Positions 1 to 12,900 are shown, counted from the first letter of the stretch. The stretch: DNA of 64,000 nt from Chondrilla cf. caribensis (GCA_964020155.1 OZ026551.1:4850874-4914873), one strand, 5' to 3'. The notes: a model not told the origin generated them from the letters alone. Made by a program: numbers and translations.

Positions 1-101
1 GTCATCACCACTTACACGTTTCCAAGCCACTCTCAGTCCTACAATATTTCTACCAGGAACTTTAGGCCTTACTGTAACAGACTCCACTTGAGCTGGGACT
101 C
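1..101 (-). CDS. Gene A: partial FN3 exon of an FN3 receptor paralog, truncated by window edge
   Basis: Read on the minus strand, this begins after an AG acceptor at 102-103 in phase 1 and encodes the first half of an FN3 domain (VPAQVESVTVRPKVPG, then a core GLRVAWKRVSG). It closely matches the FN3 exon of gene B at 7,247-7,540. The intron and flank beyond it (about 110-320) also match 7,545-7,730, so A is a tandem paralog of B whose remaining 3' exons lie outside the window. The upstream mini-exon seen in B at 7,663-7,723 has a counterpart near 250-310, but its acceptor is not obvious, so A may be damaged. Confidence 0.55.
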
Positions 102-1059
102 CTATGACATTGTATATTATAATGCATGAAATCAAGCAGTACTAACAATATAGCAACTGGCCAATTAAACCTTAGAGTAACAGTTTATGGGAATTAATAT
201 TACATTATAATATAATCTTATGTGACCACGAGTAGTTGATATGTCATACCTTCAACATAATCAAGCACTAACAATCCCTTCAATACTGCATAAATGAAAG
301 ACACAGAGTACACACAAAATACAGATTAATTATATTTATAGTATATTATTGCAATACTACAGTGAGATTAAGAAATGTAGCCTGAATGTATCAATATAAG
401 GCACGCACGAGATCAAGAGTGTGGGTAGGAATTTTTGAGACCATGAAAGCCATGGAAGCCATAGAATGGATTAAATCAACCTTGCTTATAGAGTAAATTA
501 TGAAAATTTGACCACATCAAAATTTGACCGCCTGAATCTCAGTGACCACTCAACATATGAACACCAGATAAATGTCAAACGATAGCTCTTAGTATGGGAA
601 GATGCTCACGGGAGTTAGAACGAATTAAAAATTGTTGAATTTACTTTTCTTGAATCAAATTAAAAGCAAGTGTATTTGGACGGGCCGAGTTATCGCAACC
701 GGCCATAGTTTGATAACTTCAAATCAGTGACGCATATTGATCGGTACTCCATCAAGGAAAGGCTGTTTCACTTGTAACACTGGTATGTTTGGGCCTAAGG
801 TTGGCTCTACTGGCATGGAAAGAAATGTTTCGTCGATTTTTCTCAATTCTGAAGGAAGCTACAAGCAACTGGCCAAATCTTGCGATATTTGCCCCTCACT
901 GTAAAAATTTTATATCTTCAAAATGCCTGAGGTATTTTCGTTTTAACTCTCGTGAACGTCTTCCCATACGGTCAACTAAACTCATAATATATTGGCTTTC
1001 GTCTTAGTCTAAGACTAAAATATTCATTTTACACTATATAAAACCTATAATCAAAGTCT
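102..1059. other. 5' flank of gene A, partly duplicated in front of gene B
   Basis: No gene is recognisable. Positions about 240-320 resemble the B mini-exon region at 7,650-7,730. Positions about 1,000-1,060 begin a block that resembles 8,540-8,590. The rest shows no coding signal I trust; the 72-codon open frame at 789-1,007 has no paralog or domain. Confidence 0.4.
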
Positions 1060-1254
1060 TTGATAATACTATCTATTGAAACCAACCAAAAAGCTGACCA
1101 GTCTTCACTTACTGATGAAGAAGAGAATCCCAACCTCGTACTGACAAGGACGCCACATGTACCTTCTGAACATTATTGGGGTCCCGGGCTAAATTTTGAT
1201 AGGGAACTGAGTAGAAGTAGTGGTGCCACTGTGACACAAGAGTCCACTAACTAG
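1060..1254 (+). CDS. Small plus-strand ORF with a partly conserved copy at 8,588-8,713
   Basis: This 64-codon frame lies on the strand opposite all assembled genes. Its first half (ADQSSLTDEEENP through EHYWGP) is kept in the same frame at 8,588-8,713 with mostly simple substitutions, but the second half is frameshifted there by small indels. It could be a short coding exon of a divergent gene, or a conserved upstream transcribed segment of A and B that happens to be open. No domain is recognised, and no splice structure is certain. Confidence 0.25.
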   Translation: MIILSIETNQKADQSSLTDEEENPNLVLTRTPHVPSEHYWGPGLNFDRELSRSSGATVTQESTN

Positions 1255-2130
1255 CCGGAAACGAGATTGACTCACTCACTTCGGTACAAAGAATACCGGC
1301 GCTGTTCGTTCGTGTATATATACCGTTGAATATAAGGTAAGCGCGGGTATTTTCGAACAGTGCCTAATTCCGAACAGTTGGTCTCTTACCGTATTATTTT
1401 CAAGAAACTATCATTTATAGCTCATATTCTTAATCCTTACACACCAGGTGAGAAACAGCATTCTTAGTTCTGCTTATTATTGACCGGATTAGGTGGAAAA
1501 TCGACGTGTTCGGAATTACCGACTGTTCGAAATCACCCCCGCCTACCTTATATATTAATATTATTAGGCCTATAGGCCTATCAATAAGCGCCCCGCGATA
1601 CGTATACGACTTCTATGTATTATTATGGTCTTACGATCGGTTCTGGGCAAATGCCAATATAAAATGGCACCGAGGAAGACAATGCAATCAGTATAAAACT
1701 CTCCCGCCTCATTGGATCCCTGTATGTCAACTTTAAAAATAACGTTGCATGGTGGCCAGAAGAAGGTAAATTTAACGCTTGTACCGGCCGTACCGACAAG
1801 ATGTCTGAGGGTGTTTATGTATAACAGTCGTTAATTGCCGACGAGATGGTATATAAAATTAATGTCAATCAAACGGGTAATTTCGTCTTTGAAAGGAGTA
1901 CGTGTTAATTGTGCATGCATGAGTATGTTTACTTGATCATGAATTATGTACTTTTTTATTAACACCATGCTACTACACTACAACTAGACAAATGATCTGA
2001 ACACCACATAAAGGTATAACATTTTTTGGTTTCAATTACATATTCAATACTGTAACAATAATTCACCTTCATTTTGATCAACAAGCAATACAAAAAGGCA
2101 GCAATTTCCAAAATTTACGTAAGAATCTAT
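1255..2130. other. Intergenic; CpG-bearing flank with a second conserved plus-strand start
   Basis: Positions about 1,258-1,305 match 8,756-8,805. A plus-strand ATG at about 1,662 (MAPRKT) is matched by one at about 8,851, each followed after a few codons by a possible GT donor. The pattern suggests a duplicated promoter/first-exon region shared by A and B, but no complete gene can be assembled. Confidence 0.3.
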
Positions 2131-2791
2131 AGCCCCTTCTACACTAGAGAAATCTTAAAGCGATTCCGTTAAATCGCTTCTGTAACTGGTTTAACTAAAC
2201 CGGTTTGGCGCGTTTACACGTATTACGAATAACCGGTTTAGAAAGCGATTTACGCTTCGACGAATGTAAACGCTGGAGCGATTTAAATCGGTTTCCGTGA
2301 AGTTTCTGCTAAATACTGGAGTTTTCGATTGAAATAACCGATAATACCCACATTTGGTCTTTTTCTCCTTAATGTCACCAGTTATTCTTCGTAAATGAAG
2401 GGTCAGCAAACAACCGAATACATTTTATGTTGATATTTTACGGCGGGAAGCGACTACATCTATTTTAAGTTTCAAAAAGTTCATTTTCGCTGTCATACGT
2501 ACGGATACAACTTTTAATGAGCCTAACATGACGGATGGAAAATTATAAAGCACAATAAGATGCCGAAATACTCCGATTATCTGCTTTTAAAGCGATATAA
2601 CCTACGAAAATCGTTTACACTCGAAGCGCTTCATTTTAAACCGACTTCGAACCGACTTCAAACCACCTCCGTAGGTGGTTTACTTAAATCGATTTCGTAA
2701 TCGCTTTAACGCGTTTACACACTCGCGAGTTAAAGCGATTTAGTTTAAAGCGCTTTACGAACCGCTTTAAAGCTCTAGTGTAAAAGGGGCT
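2131..2791. mobile_element. Non-autonomous DNA transposon (MITE), copy 1 of 2
   Basis: The 661-bp element has terminal inverted repeats reading AGCCCCTTyTACACTAGAG at the left and the reverse complement at the right. Inside are many short palindromes built from AAAGCGATT and CGCTTTAA, and a perfect AACCACCTCCGTAGGTGGTT. A nearly identical copy sits at 36,511-37,172. Both copies are flanked by TAT on each side, a possible short target duplication. No transposase is encoded. The transposon superfamily is not certain from the ends. Confidence 0.8.
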
Positions 2792-4205
2792 TATGTGTCT
2801 TTTTCATCACTAGCTGTATGAACAGTTATTTCTGTCACATTACACAAAGAGTTTTATAAAACTGTACTGTGTGTGCATGTGCGTGTAGTTCCTACATTTG
2901 GAGTCAGGTAATGTGGTACCCGTTCCTTGGAAGTATTGGATGTGTATTATATTCAAAGTCTGTGACGTGATTGCATACATTTTCATAGACTGAGATTCTC
3001 GTGGATGTACATGAGAAATCTGAGGGTCCACTGAACTGTTCACCGACTTGACTTGTGTGTGTGATGCTGAGAAACTCGAATACGACCATACATGCAGCCA
3101 TTATATATACACAACCCATAAAGTAGTCTAGCTAGCTATCCCTTCTATCTCTGCCCTGGATGCCTGATAGGGACAGACTAGCTAGTGGACTACCCAGGAA
3201 AGTGAAATGTATAAATACAATATGGGTTGCCAAGTTTATTCCCACAATGTTCAAACTAATTAAATGCTACTACATAGTAGGCTGCCAGGTGATTGCATTG
3301 TTATGATGCAATCTAGCTATTATAACTAGAAATAACTAACATATCTGTTCTGATAATAGCTTTTAGAAAAATGTACTGTTTGTGTGAATCACATACAGGA
3401 AAGATGGACTGCCTCATACCTGCAGCAGTTACAGTTTTGAGTTTAGATTTGAAGAGTTGCAGTTAAACTCTATATATTGATTTCACTATAATTGTTTGTG
3501 GAAGACACAGTCTCAACGCGGCACTATCACCGAACCTGGTATTGATATGTGAGGACAAGAAAGTTCCACTTGTGTAGCTCAGAACAATTAGCACTACACA
3601 AGTTTATTGCAAACAACTTATTACCATTTTCATATTGAGAAGTTCTAAATACTAAACAATAACAGACAATACTACATATCCTGACTAATGTGGTGAATCA
3701 TGCAGTAGGTTTTCCGGCCTGCTAGACCATCATTGTAATTGCCCCATGCTTAGAGGCCATGGTAGTGGCAATAAATGTCAACTCACACATTTATGAGGCA
3801 ATATTTGATTTGAACAATGAAGAATACAATAACGGTCATGCATGGATGGCATTGGATAGCACAGAAATTTGGAATGTATGCTACTCTTGAAACTGCTTAA
3901 CATCTATATAGGCTGAATGGGGTAATCCATCAATGGATATGCAATGCATGATTACACACTTAGAGTAGAATTAATTCACAAGAGACATATTATATGAATT
4001 TAAATATTACTCTGTATCACGATCATCATCACTGTCAGGTATATAGGAATGTTATTCATATATAAACAATGAAAATAATATTGAGAATAAAGTTTTTAAC
4101 TTCATCAGTTCATTTGATGGAAAATAATACTCAAACAGATTTATTTCAATTTAGTTGACCTTGTACTGTAGACACATGTTCAACACACAACAGGTTTCAG
4201 TCCAT
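2792..4205. other. 3' flank of gene B, paralogous to the 3' flank of gene C
   Basis: No gene is seen. Positions about 3,480-3,800 resemble 9,200-9,520, including a shared stretch around GGCAATAAATGTCAACTCA. The B-to-C duplication therefore extends well past the coding ends. The rest is AT-rich with no further structure that I trust. Confidence 0.5.
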
Positions 4206-7200
4206 TTAATTAATTTTCACTCCTTCGTATGCTGGGCTTGTTGTCATAGTTACGTCAGGACAAGGACCCTCATCTACTTTCTCATAAATGGCTTCCACTC
4301 TAACAAAACAATAACATTATTGTATGTATTCACACATCCCACAGTTGTAGGGATTCAGTATCACACATGAACACAAACATGTTCTGCTCAACATAAATGA
4401 GGTACTAGGATTAAGAGCAGATACTACTGGTAGTTGTCGGTGGCCACCATTTATTTGTATTATGTATCATTTACTTGTATTATATTTTGTAATATATCTA
4501 ACCATTCACCAGCATTTATTACCACTGATCAATATATAATATAGAATGAATTACAATCAAATCTATAACCTAGTCTATACCATGATACTTTTCACATGGT
4601 CTCATTCAATGGGATCATCCTAAGCTTGACCATTACAATGATTGTAGTTCAGCTCTTCAGTGTACAGAAAGGTTCATGTGTATGGATTTGGATACTAATT
4701 ATAGTATATACATCCTTCTTGAAACAGATGCATACTACGTATATACTTACTTGTGCGGAGTTTCCGTTGAAGTCGGTTGTTTTGGATGTTGTCCCAGTTT
4801 ACACACTCCACACACTATTCCTACCACCAGTAGCACAGTCACTGCACCGACTGCTATTCCACCAAAGAGCACACCAACAACAACAGCAGTGTTGTCATTT
4901 GGAGTTGGACACATCTGACCTTTGGTCAAAGCCAAAAAGACAAAGAATATTCAATTTCATGCATATACAACGAAATTTCACTTTGTAAAGACTATATAAT
5001 TGACCTTGTATTTTCATAGCCATAATTATTCGCTATTTCATTGGCAGTGCAGAAGAAACTCACATTGATATGTAGTGGCTACTTGGGTCTCCCGTAAACC
5101 TTCTCCAATGCTAGTAACAGCCCAAACCTCCACTTCATACCTAGTACCTGGTTTGAGAGTGGGGGTGGTGTACTCTCTCTGTGTAGCACTCCTCTCTACA
5201 GTACTACTACAACTACCAGGTGGTCCACTGGATGGTCTCTCACGATATCTCACTCGATATGTGACAGGAGTTGGATAGTTGCTACCAGAAGGTGGTCCCC
5301 ATGTTATGACCAGTCCATATATGGTAGTGGATGGCCTTACTTGAAGTGATGTCACTGGTCCTGGAGCTATTGGTGAAACATGTGTACACTACTCACATAG
5401 AACCAGAAATTAGCACAGTAACCATAGTATGGATTAATGCATAACATTAGTATATATGACATTTGAGAACACTTTGTAAAGCTTACTTTCATAAGTGATT
5501 CCTGCTCTGGTTTTAATATTTCCCTTTCCAATGCTAGTAACAGCCCAAACCTCCACTTCATACCTAGTACCTGGTTTGAGAGTGGGGGTGGTGTACTCTC
5601 TCTGTGTAGCATTCCTCTCTACAGTACTACTCCAACTACCAGGTCGTCCATTGGATGGTCTCTCACGATATCTCACTCGATATGTGATAGGAGTTGGATA
5701 GTTGCTACCAGAAGGTGGTCCCCATGTTATGACCAGTCCATATATGGTAGTGGACGGTCTCACTTGGAATGATGTCATTACTCCTGCAGCTGTTGAAGGT
5801 AACAAACGTTATTTACGTTAATAGATTTTGCAGTTAATTTTGTTACTTCATACTGTAAAGTTGACATTTCAATCAGAATGATATTATGATAGTTTCATAG
5901 CAATGATTGTGACTTGGTGTCATTACATTTGCAGTGAACAATATACTCACATTGATATGAAGTGGCTACTTGTGTCTCCCGAGTACCTTCTCCAATGCTA
6001 GCAACAGCCCAAACCTCCACTTCATACCTAGTACCTGGTTTGAGAGTGGGGGTGGTGTACTCTCTCTGTGTAGCACTCCTCATTACACTGCTACTCCAAC
6101 TACCAAGTGGTCCACTGGATGGTCTCTCACGATATCTCACTTGATATGTGACAGGAGTTGGATAGTTGCTACCAGAAGGTGGTCCCCATGTTACTACCAG
6201 TCCATATATGGTAGTGGACGGCCTCACTTGGAGTGATGTCACTGGTCCTGGTACTGTACCAAAAATACCATAAACTTCTATACATGTCTATATATATGTC
6301 TATAATGTATGCAAGTTATAAACATTAATTCTTCACATACATGCTAGTATATAAATTTAAACAAGATACAATTCACTATTATCCTATATCAGAGGTAGGT
6401 CCAGTGGAGGTTCCATAGGACTGCCACAATCCACCAGGCTCAAAGCTCAACCCTATTCATTATAACAGCCAGAGATTTCCATATGCAAATTTCTGGATCT
6501 GCTATGTGATAGGATAATAACTCCACAGATTTATTAGCTATCACATATTTGAATAATAATATTGTAATGTTCAGTGTACTATATTAAACCCCTTCGTTTT
6601 GTAATGTACATTTCCATTATAAAAGGAATCAGGCATGGGTCCACAAATTTGTAAACCCAATGAGGCATCAGCTGCAACAGCTGCAAGTTTATTGAACCAA
6701 TTGATTATTGTTATTTGTTTTGTGTTTTAAATGTGTAAACATTCTTTGATCTCCCTTTGATCTTTGTGGATTTGCAAATTTGTGAACCCAAGCTTGATTC
6801 CTTTTATAATGGAAATGTGCATTACAAAAGGGAAGGTGTTATTAATGGAAAAGTACAATACCTGCTAAATTAATGGAAGTTTCCTCACTCCATTCTCCAA
6901 AAAGTCCATACCTTCCAACTACAGAAACACCTCTCACACGCACTTGATATGATGTTGAAATTGAAAGGTTTGGAACCACGAGGTTTTGGGAGTTTGTTCT
7001 CATTGAACTACTCCACTGATCCTGTTCTGCTGCTCTATACTGTAATCTGTACTCAATTGTCATCAATCTACTGTCAAATGATGGCTGGTGCCAGATAACA
7101 CCTAGGGCAATTCCACCTGATCCATTTAGTGACCTAATCAATCTAATTGTCACTTTGGAAGGAACTGCAGGATAAAATTAACACAACACCAGATTTATGT

Positions 7201-7723
7201 ATGTCATTGATCAGATTATACAGTGAATGCTGTTACAGAAACTAACACTGAAATGCTCTTGCTTGCACAGTTCTGCTCCATGTCCCATTTCCATCATTGG
7301 AAACAGCTCTAACTCTGACATCATATTTAGTGTCAGGGTCAAGACCATTCAGGTTTTGAGTTAATCCAGTAGTAGTTGATGATACAGCTGTACTCCATCC
7401 ATTTGAGGCTGCAGTCTTGTTCTGCACTTCAAACATAATGTTATTACCACTAACTCTATTCCAAGACACTCTCAGTCCTACAAAATTATTACCAGGAACT
7501 ATAGGCCTCACTGCAACAGACCCCACTTGAACCGGGACTCCTATGATACAGGAAATTAAGAAGTATAACATAATATAGCAAATGGCCAATTAAACCTCAG
7601 AATAACAGTTATGTCCATTAATATCATGCTATAGGTGACTATAAGTAGTTGATAGTGCTTACCTTCAACATAATCAAGTACTATCAGTCCCTTCAGTACT
7701 GTGTAAATTAAAGGCACAAAGAA
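4206..7723 (-). CDS. Gene B: FN3-repeat single-pass membrane receptor
   Basis: Exons, 5' to 3' on the minus strand: 7,663-7,723 (mini-exon, no ATG), 7,247-7,540, 6,862-7,164, 5,951-6,253, 5,487-5,789, 5,064-5,366 (five FN3 domains), 4,751-about 4,919 (transmembrane), 4,206-4,299 (tail and stop). FN3 hallmarks are a core ITWGPPSGSNYPTPVTYRVR and a late LKPGTRYEVEVWAVTSIG. The FN3 exons have phase 1 at both ends. The membrane exon carries VGVLFGGIAVGAVTVLLVVG followed by CGVC. The tail has two tyrosines in EAIYEKV and PAYEGV. The three 3'-most FN3 exons are very alike. In the membrane exon, the acceptor used by gene C (AG) reads GG here, so I place the acceptor 14 bases later at CCAAAG. The signal peptide exon was not found. 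Ligand unknown; a cell-surface adhesion or recognition role is inferred. Confidence 0.7.
6588..6839. mobile_element. Fold-back DNA element (252 bp) in a gene B intron
   Basis: Imperfect inverted terminal repeats of about 65 bp (left CCCCTTCGTTTTGTAATG, right its near reverse complement) surround a short centre. TATTAA occurs directly on both sides (6,582-6,587 and 6,840-6,845), consistent with a target-site duplication containing TTAA. It sits about 20 bases beyond the splice donor of the FN3 exon at 6,862-7,164 and encodes nothing. Confidence 0.7.
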
Positions 7724-8587
7724 CTGTGAAGTACAAATTAATAAATTAATAATATCATATTATTACTGTCTGTGAGATTATCAAATGTATTGTGAAGGTT
7801 TTTACGCCTGTTTGGAAAATAGGTTGAGGTTTGTCAGGAGTATTTTTGCACAATGTAAATGTAATTTCTTCAAACTGCAATAATTTACCCTTCTTGGGCT
7901 AACTAAAGGTACACACTGACTATAAGACTGATAGTCTTAGGTACAAGGATTATTCACTGGCCAATAATCATTATGACTCATTGATAATGAGTAGTGATGG
8001 GATGATTAATGGTTTAATTGAATACTCAATTGATTTTATTTCAAAATCTGATTATAATGGTACTGCAACAATTCAATTAATCGCATGAATTAAGAGTATA
8101 ACGGGAACCCAACTAAACCCCAACTTTCACTCAATGTTAATGATTTTGTACTTTGAGAGTATCTGAATGAGTATCTAAAAATGTTGAAGACTCTATATTC
8201 TCCGCATCAAGTCTTTAAGTTACTCAGCCTACTAAGTGGGAGTTGTTTCCGGGTATAGCCACTTGATTACTTCCAGTAAAATAATACTCGTCAATCAATC
8301 GGTTAAAATTTACAGACGCCGACGACACAGTTGATCTCCAGCACTTTAATATTACTAATAAGTCGACTTTTAGAACCAAGTCGCCCCACACTTGTGAACA
8401 TCTCACAATACATGTATGTCGAACCTTCACAGCCTACAACGCGAAGATCACGTCAAGAATGATCGAAATCAAGAATGAAACGTGTGTTTAGTTGGCAACT
8501 AAACACACGTTTCATTCGCTCTCATCTTAGGTTGAAATATTTGGTTTACACTACATAAAACCTATAGTCTTACTCGTATCTATTGAA
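7724..8587. other. 5' flank of gene B
   Basis: No coding exon with a signal peptide could be found here, although the first exon of B is expected on this side. A 45-bp perfect palindrome lies at 8,473-8,517 and is listed separately. From about 8,540 the sequence begins to match 1,015 onward. Confidence 0.35.
8473..8517. repeat. 45-bp perfect inverted repeat
   Basis: Two arms of 22 bases, beginning GAATGAAACGTG, are perfect reverse complements separated by one base. This could form a cruciform or a hairpin RNA. It is not present in the otherwise related block near position 1,000. Confidence 0.9.
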
Positions 8588-8713
8588 ATGCACCAAGCTG
8601 ACCAGTCTTCACTCACTGATGAACAAGAGAATCCAAGCCTCGTACTGACAAGCCCGCCACGTGTACCTCTTGAACATTATTGGGGTCCAGTATCAAATTT
8701 AGTGGTGAACTGA
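8588..8713 (+). CDS. Small plus-strand ORF, paralog of 1,060-1,254
   Basis: The frame starts at an ATG and keeps ADQSSLTDE, LVLT and EHYWGP in common with the copy at 1,060-1,254. It then diverges through indels and stops after 41 codons. It is either a degenerate coding exon or conserved non-coding sequence. No known domain. Confidence 0.22.
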   Translation: MHQADQSSLTDEQENPSLVLTSPPRVPLEHYWGPVSNLVVN

Positions 8714-9894
8714 GTGGAAGTAGTGGTGCCACACAAGAGTCCACTAACTAGCCAAAAACGAGATTGACTCACTCACTTTTGTACACAGAAGACCGGCGCT
8801 GTACCATGGCTTCCACGTCGTCGGCAAATAAAATGGCGCCGAGAAAGACAATACCACAGTATATATGGAGTTTATGCGTTACGCAATTGTACATGACATC
8901 ATCTTATATTAATTACGATGTTGAATAGCAAGAAAGTACACGATTGAATATATAGAAAGGCGAATTCGACGATTGTATCGACGGAGTAAGCTCATTCCAA
9001 GCATTTTAAAACTGCTATAAATGAATATTGGGTGTGCAGGCACGAATGACTTGAAATGGAGTTCCATGAAGTATTTGAAAATGTACCTGTAAAGTTAGCA
9101 GTCCCTGTACAGTAGTTACAGTTCCCAGATTTGGTTGCAGAGTCTCCTGCACTCAAGAGAAGCTACCATGTATTACCATCAAACGCTTATAGTCTATATT
9201 GATTTCCCTATTGTTTATGGAAGATGCAAAGTCTCAACACCTAACATTATCACTAAACCTGGTATTGATATGTGAGGACAACAAAGCTCTTGTGTGATTC
9301 AGAACAAAACATTACACAAGTTTATCGCAAACAATTAATCACTATTTTCATGTCAAGAAATTATCCAGACTAAACAATAACAGGCAATATTACATATCCT
9401 GATTAATTTGGTGAATCATGCAGGATGTCAGTCTGGCCTGCTAGTCCATCATTGTAAGTGGCCCATGGTTAGGATGGTCTAGTGGCAATAAATGTCAACT
9501 CATCCCTTTATGATGCTAAATTCACTTGAATAGGAGGAATACCCATGTTACATACAGTGAATGTATTATATTTATGTAATATACACATGCTTACAGCTAT
9601 GGCCAGCCTATAGCTCACAATGTGAATTGCATGTTTTCTGTATATACATTTCTCCGGGACAGTCACAAATAGCGGCCATGAGACTATGTTGGAGAGTGAT
9701 GGCATTGGTATTATTATACCCTGTATAATATTATAAAGTATACATCGATGCAGTTCACGAATTACGTCATAGTGAGGTTCATTCAATCTTGTAAAAGAAA
9801 ATTTACACTCCAAAAGGGTACACTCATCTTAATATGAGCCATAAAGTCATAGTAACTCAAACTAACAGGAGGTTGGAATATTCACACATTACAT

Positions 9895-9954
<60 letters not shown>

Positions 9955-9990
9955 CACACACACACACAGACACAGACAGACACTATATAT
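8714..9990. other. Intergenic between genes B and C, with a CA microsatellite
   Basis: Positions about 9,200-9,520 are paralogous to 3,480-3,800. A (CA)n tract runs from about 9,898 to 9,969, only about 20 bases past the stop codon of gene C, so it probably lies in the C 3' untranslated region. The open frame at 9,508-9,813 has no domain or paralog. Confidence 0.45.
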
Positions 9991-12900
9991 TCAGTTAATC
10001 TTCACTCCTTCATATGCTGGGCTTATTGTCATAGTTACATCAGGAAAAGGAACCTCATCCACTGCCTCATTAATGGCTTCCACTCTGTAAACAAACAATA
10101 ACAATGTTGTGTGTATTCACACATCCCACAGTTGTAGGGATTGCATGTGAGAATGCTATGTACTTATACATAGTTCTATTCACATGAAAAAACGTGTATT
10201 GTATTTGTACTGATTGGATGGTACCCCTTTGAAACACTGGATGTACTTACTTGTTCGGAGTGTCTGTTGAAGTGGGTTGTTTTGGATGTCGTCTCAGTTT
10301 ACAGACTCCACACACTATTCCCTCCACCAGCAGCACAGTCACTGCACCAAATACCATCCCACCAATGAGCACACCCACAAAAGCAGCAGTGTTGTCATTC
10401 CGAGTTGGAGACACCTGACCTTTTGTCAATACTGTAAGGATGAAAGGTATACAATACAATACACATATGTGTATTATACCCATGTGTAACACTCGTATGA
10501 AGCAGAATTTGTTATCGATCAAAGTAGATGATTAAACACATGTCAGGAAACCTTAAAAACGCTATCATTGACATGAGGCTTCCAAATAATATATGTTATT
10601 TATATGTGAAAACTCAATGACATTTACATACATAATTACTACCACTGTGACTATGTTGTAATATGGACTTGTTAGGGTTCCTAGGCTCATTAATTTCAAC
10701 TTTTCTTCATTTAAGTGTAAGCCATAGTTTTTGGATTTTAGTAGACCATGCAATAAAGTAGAGCTGTGAAATTCAGCACACCAACTATTATAGATCCTAT
10801 TGACAAGCACCCAGGCCCTGCCAAGTGCACACAACCTCCAAGGAGGTGTTTAGCCCAACTTGTAAAATGTCTAGGCCTGAAATGAAAGCTAACAAGGTAT
10901 CTGTTTACAGACAGTCCTCAGAAAATGAAGATTCACTTAGCCTACTAAATGTACAGACATGGACCTAATTTGTAAGTAATACTCCCTGTCCAGGATTCTA
11001 CAGGTCCTAACAAGACCATTTTGGCTGCTAGGATTGCCCAGTCTCTAGAAGTACCACTTTAGTTCTGAATCTTTCAGAGAGTAACGCTTTGTAGGTACAA
11101 TGATCATATAGAGATATTGAACTTTGTTGACTTCAGGCCACCAAACCAGATAAATTGTCAGATAATATAGATCCTAACTTGCACACCATATTCTGTACAC
11201 CCCTTATTATTCTCATTCCCTGTAACTTGAACTGTGAAGATGTATGATTGTTTAGGCTCCAGTCCAGAAATGACAATACTTGAATTGGTAGTGTTAATGG
11301 TTCTCATAGTGCCGCTATCGGGTGTGTATATATGAAATGAAATACAAGGGAAAACCCTAGCCTCAAACAGTGAAATAGTGACCCATGAAATCTCCACTAC
11401 TCCATTTTTCCAAAATGCTGTAAGATTATTAACAGGGTTTCCAGGGACTGTTGCAGTAACAAGAGAACAGAGAAGCATATTTATGCATTATAGATGAATC
11501 TTGTTCATAAACAGACTAGTGAATATGGATCTTTTGTTACTGAGCACATTATGTTCAACTACAATAAAAATGACTGCAAAGAAAGTATGAATTCACCTCT
11601 TTCACTGGAAAACACAACAATGGATGTAGCTTCTCCAAACCCCTGACTTGTACCAGCTCTAACACCTACTCTATATGTAGTCTGACCAGCTGTGAGAATA
11701 GCAGAGACACATCACCATTTGTGCTGGACTGGTTTCAATCTCACTTATATGGACTCACTGAAATTAGTCAACACTACTGGTGGGTAGGATACTGTAAACT
11801 TCATGTCTGTACCATCAAGGACACCATAGGTCACCTCATAGCTCTCAATATCTCCATTAGTAACAGCAGGTGCTACCCAGCTGATTCTCACACTTCCTTC
11901 AGATCGCGGGATAACCTCAAAAGTCAAGTTTCTGACTGCTGCAGGAACTGACAAAGATACTTAATATTGTGAATCAGACATTTGCTACATGCAAAATACT
12001 ATAGTTCTCACCATCATCGAATGTCCTGATCCTCACATCTCCAGTAAAAGGTCCCGTCCCATTCACGGTAGAGGCTGCCACCCACACTGTGTACTCACTA
12101 CCTGCACTCAGCCCTGTGATGTTGTAGTAGAGGTTCTCTGGACTGCTGAAGGTGGGGGTCTGTACATCAACAGTGATCCTGTTAGCTCTTGAAGACAGGT
12201 CAATGACGTAGTTGATGATAATCCCATTCCTACCACCAGCTGAAGGGATGGTCCATGTTAGCTCAATCCAAGAGGTCCCTTTTGTACTACTAGTTATCTT
12301 TTGTGGTTGTCCTGATGGAACTGCAACATGTACAGAAGTATTTTTAGACTAAGTGTAATATTTCAAACATACAAAACTGACTGAGAGATCAGTGTGAACA
12401 AAAACACCCTGAATACCTGAATTTAATTAATGTTTTGAAAACTACCTCTATGAGTACAAGACATTAGTAACTTTGTAGGAAACAACTCACTGTCACTGTA
12501 TGTCCTAACTGTACCAGTCACAGGTACACTGTATCCTCTTCTGCTCTGAACCTTCACTGATATGGTGTACTCTTTGTATGGCTGAAGTCCAGTTAGTGTC
12601 CAACTGGTCTCTGCAGTAGAGACTGCTCCAGGTTGTCCATGAGACACAGCATACATGAGTGGTGTCTTCCCGTGGTTCACAGGAGGTGTCCAACTACACA
12701 AGACAGACGTTGAGGACAACGGAGATAGGATCAAGTCTGTGGGACCTGCATGGAAAGGGTGTTTAAATTGATATTAAAATTTAATGATGCAATAATTTAG
12801 CTATGCATATCATAATCTTTCATCAGGTGTCTGGTATTAATTTTACAGAAATAAGGAGTGATGGCGGTACCTTTAAAATGTCCCCATGCAAACATTGAGG

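Noticed and set aside
3121..3203. Short inverted repeat CTAGCTAG...CTAGCTAG that might be an RNA gene
   Set aside because: No tRNA-like arms or promoter boxes; arms are imperfect and simple palindromes.
5075..6236. Plus-strand frames across the FN3 exons of B (and similar ones in E)
   Set aside because: They are antisense shadows of well-supported minus-strand FN3 exons.
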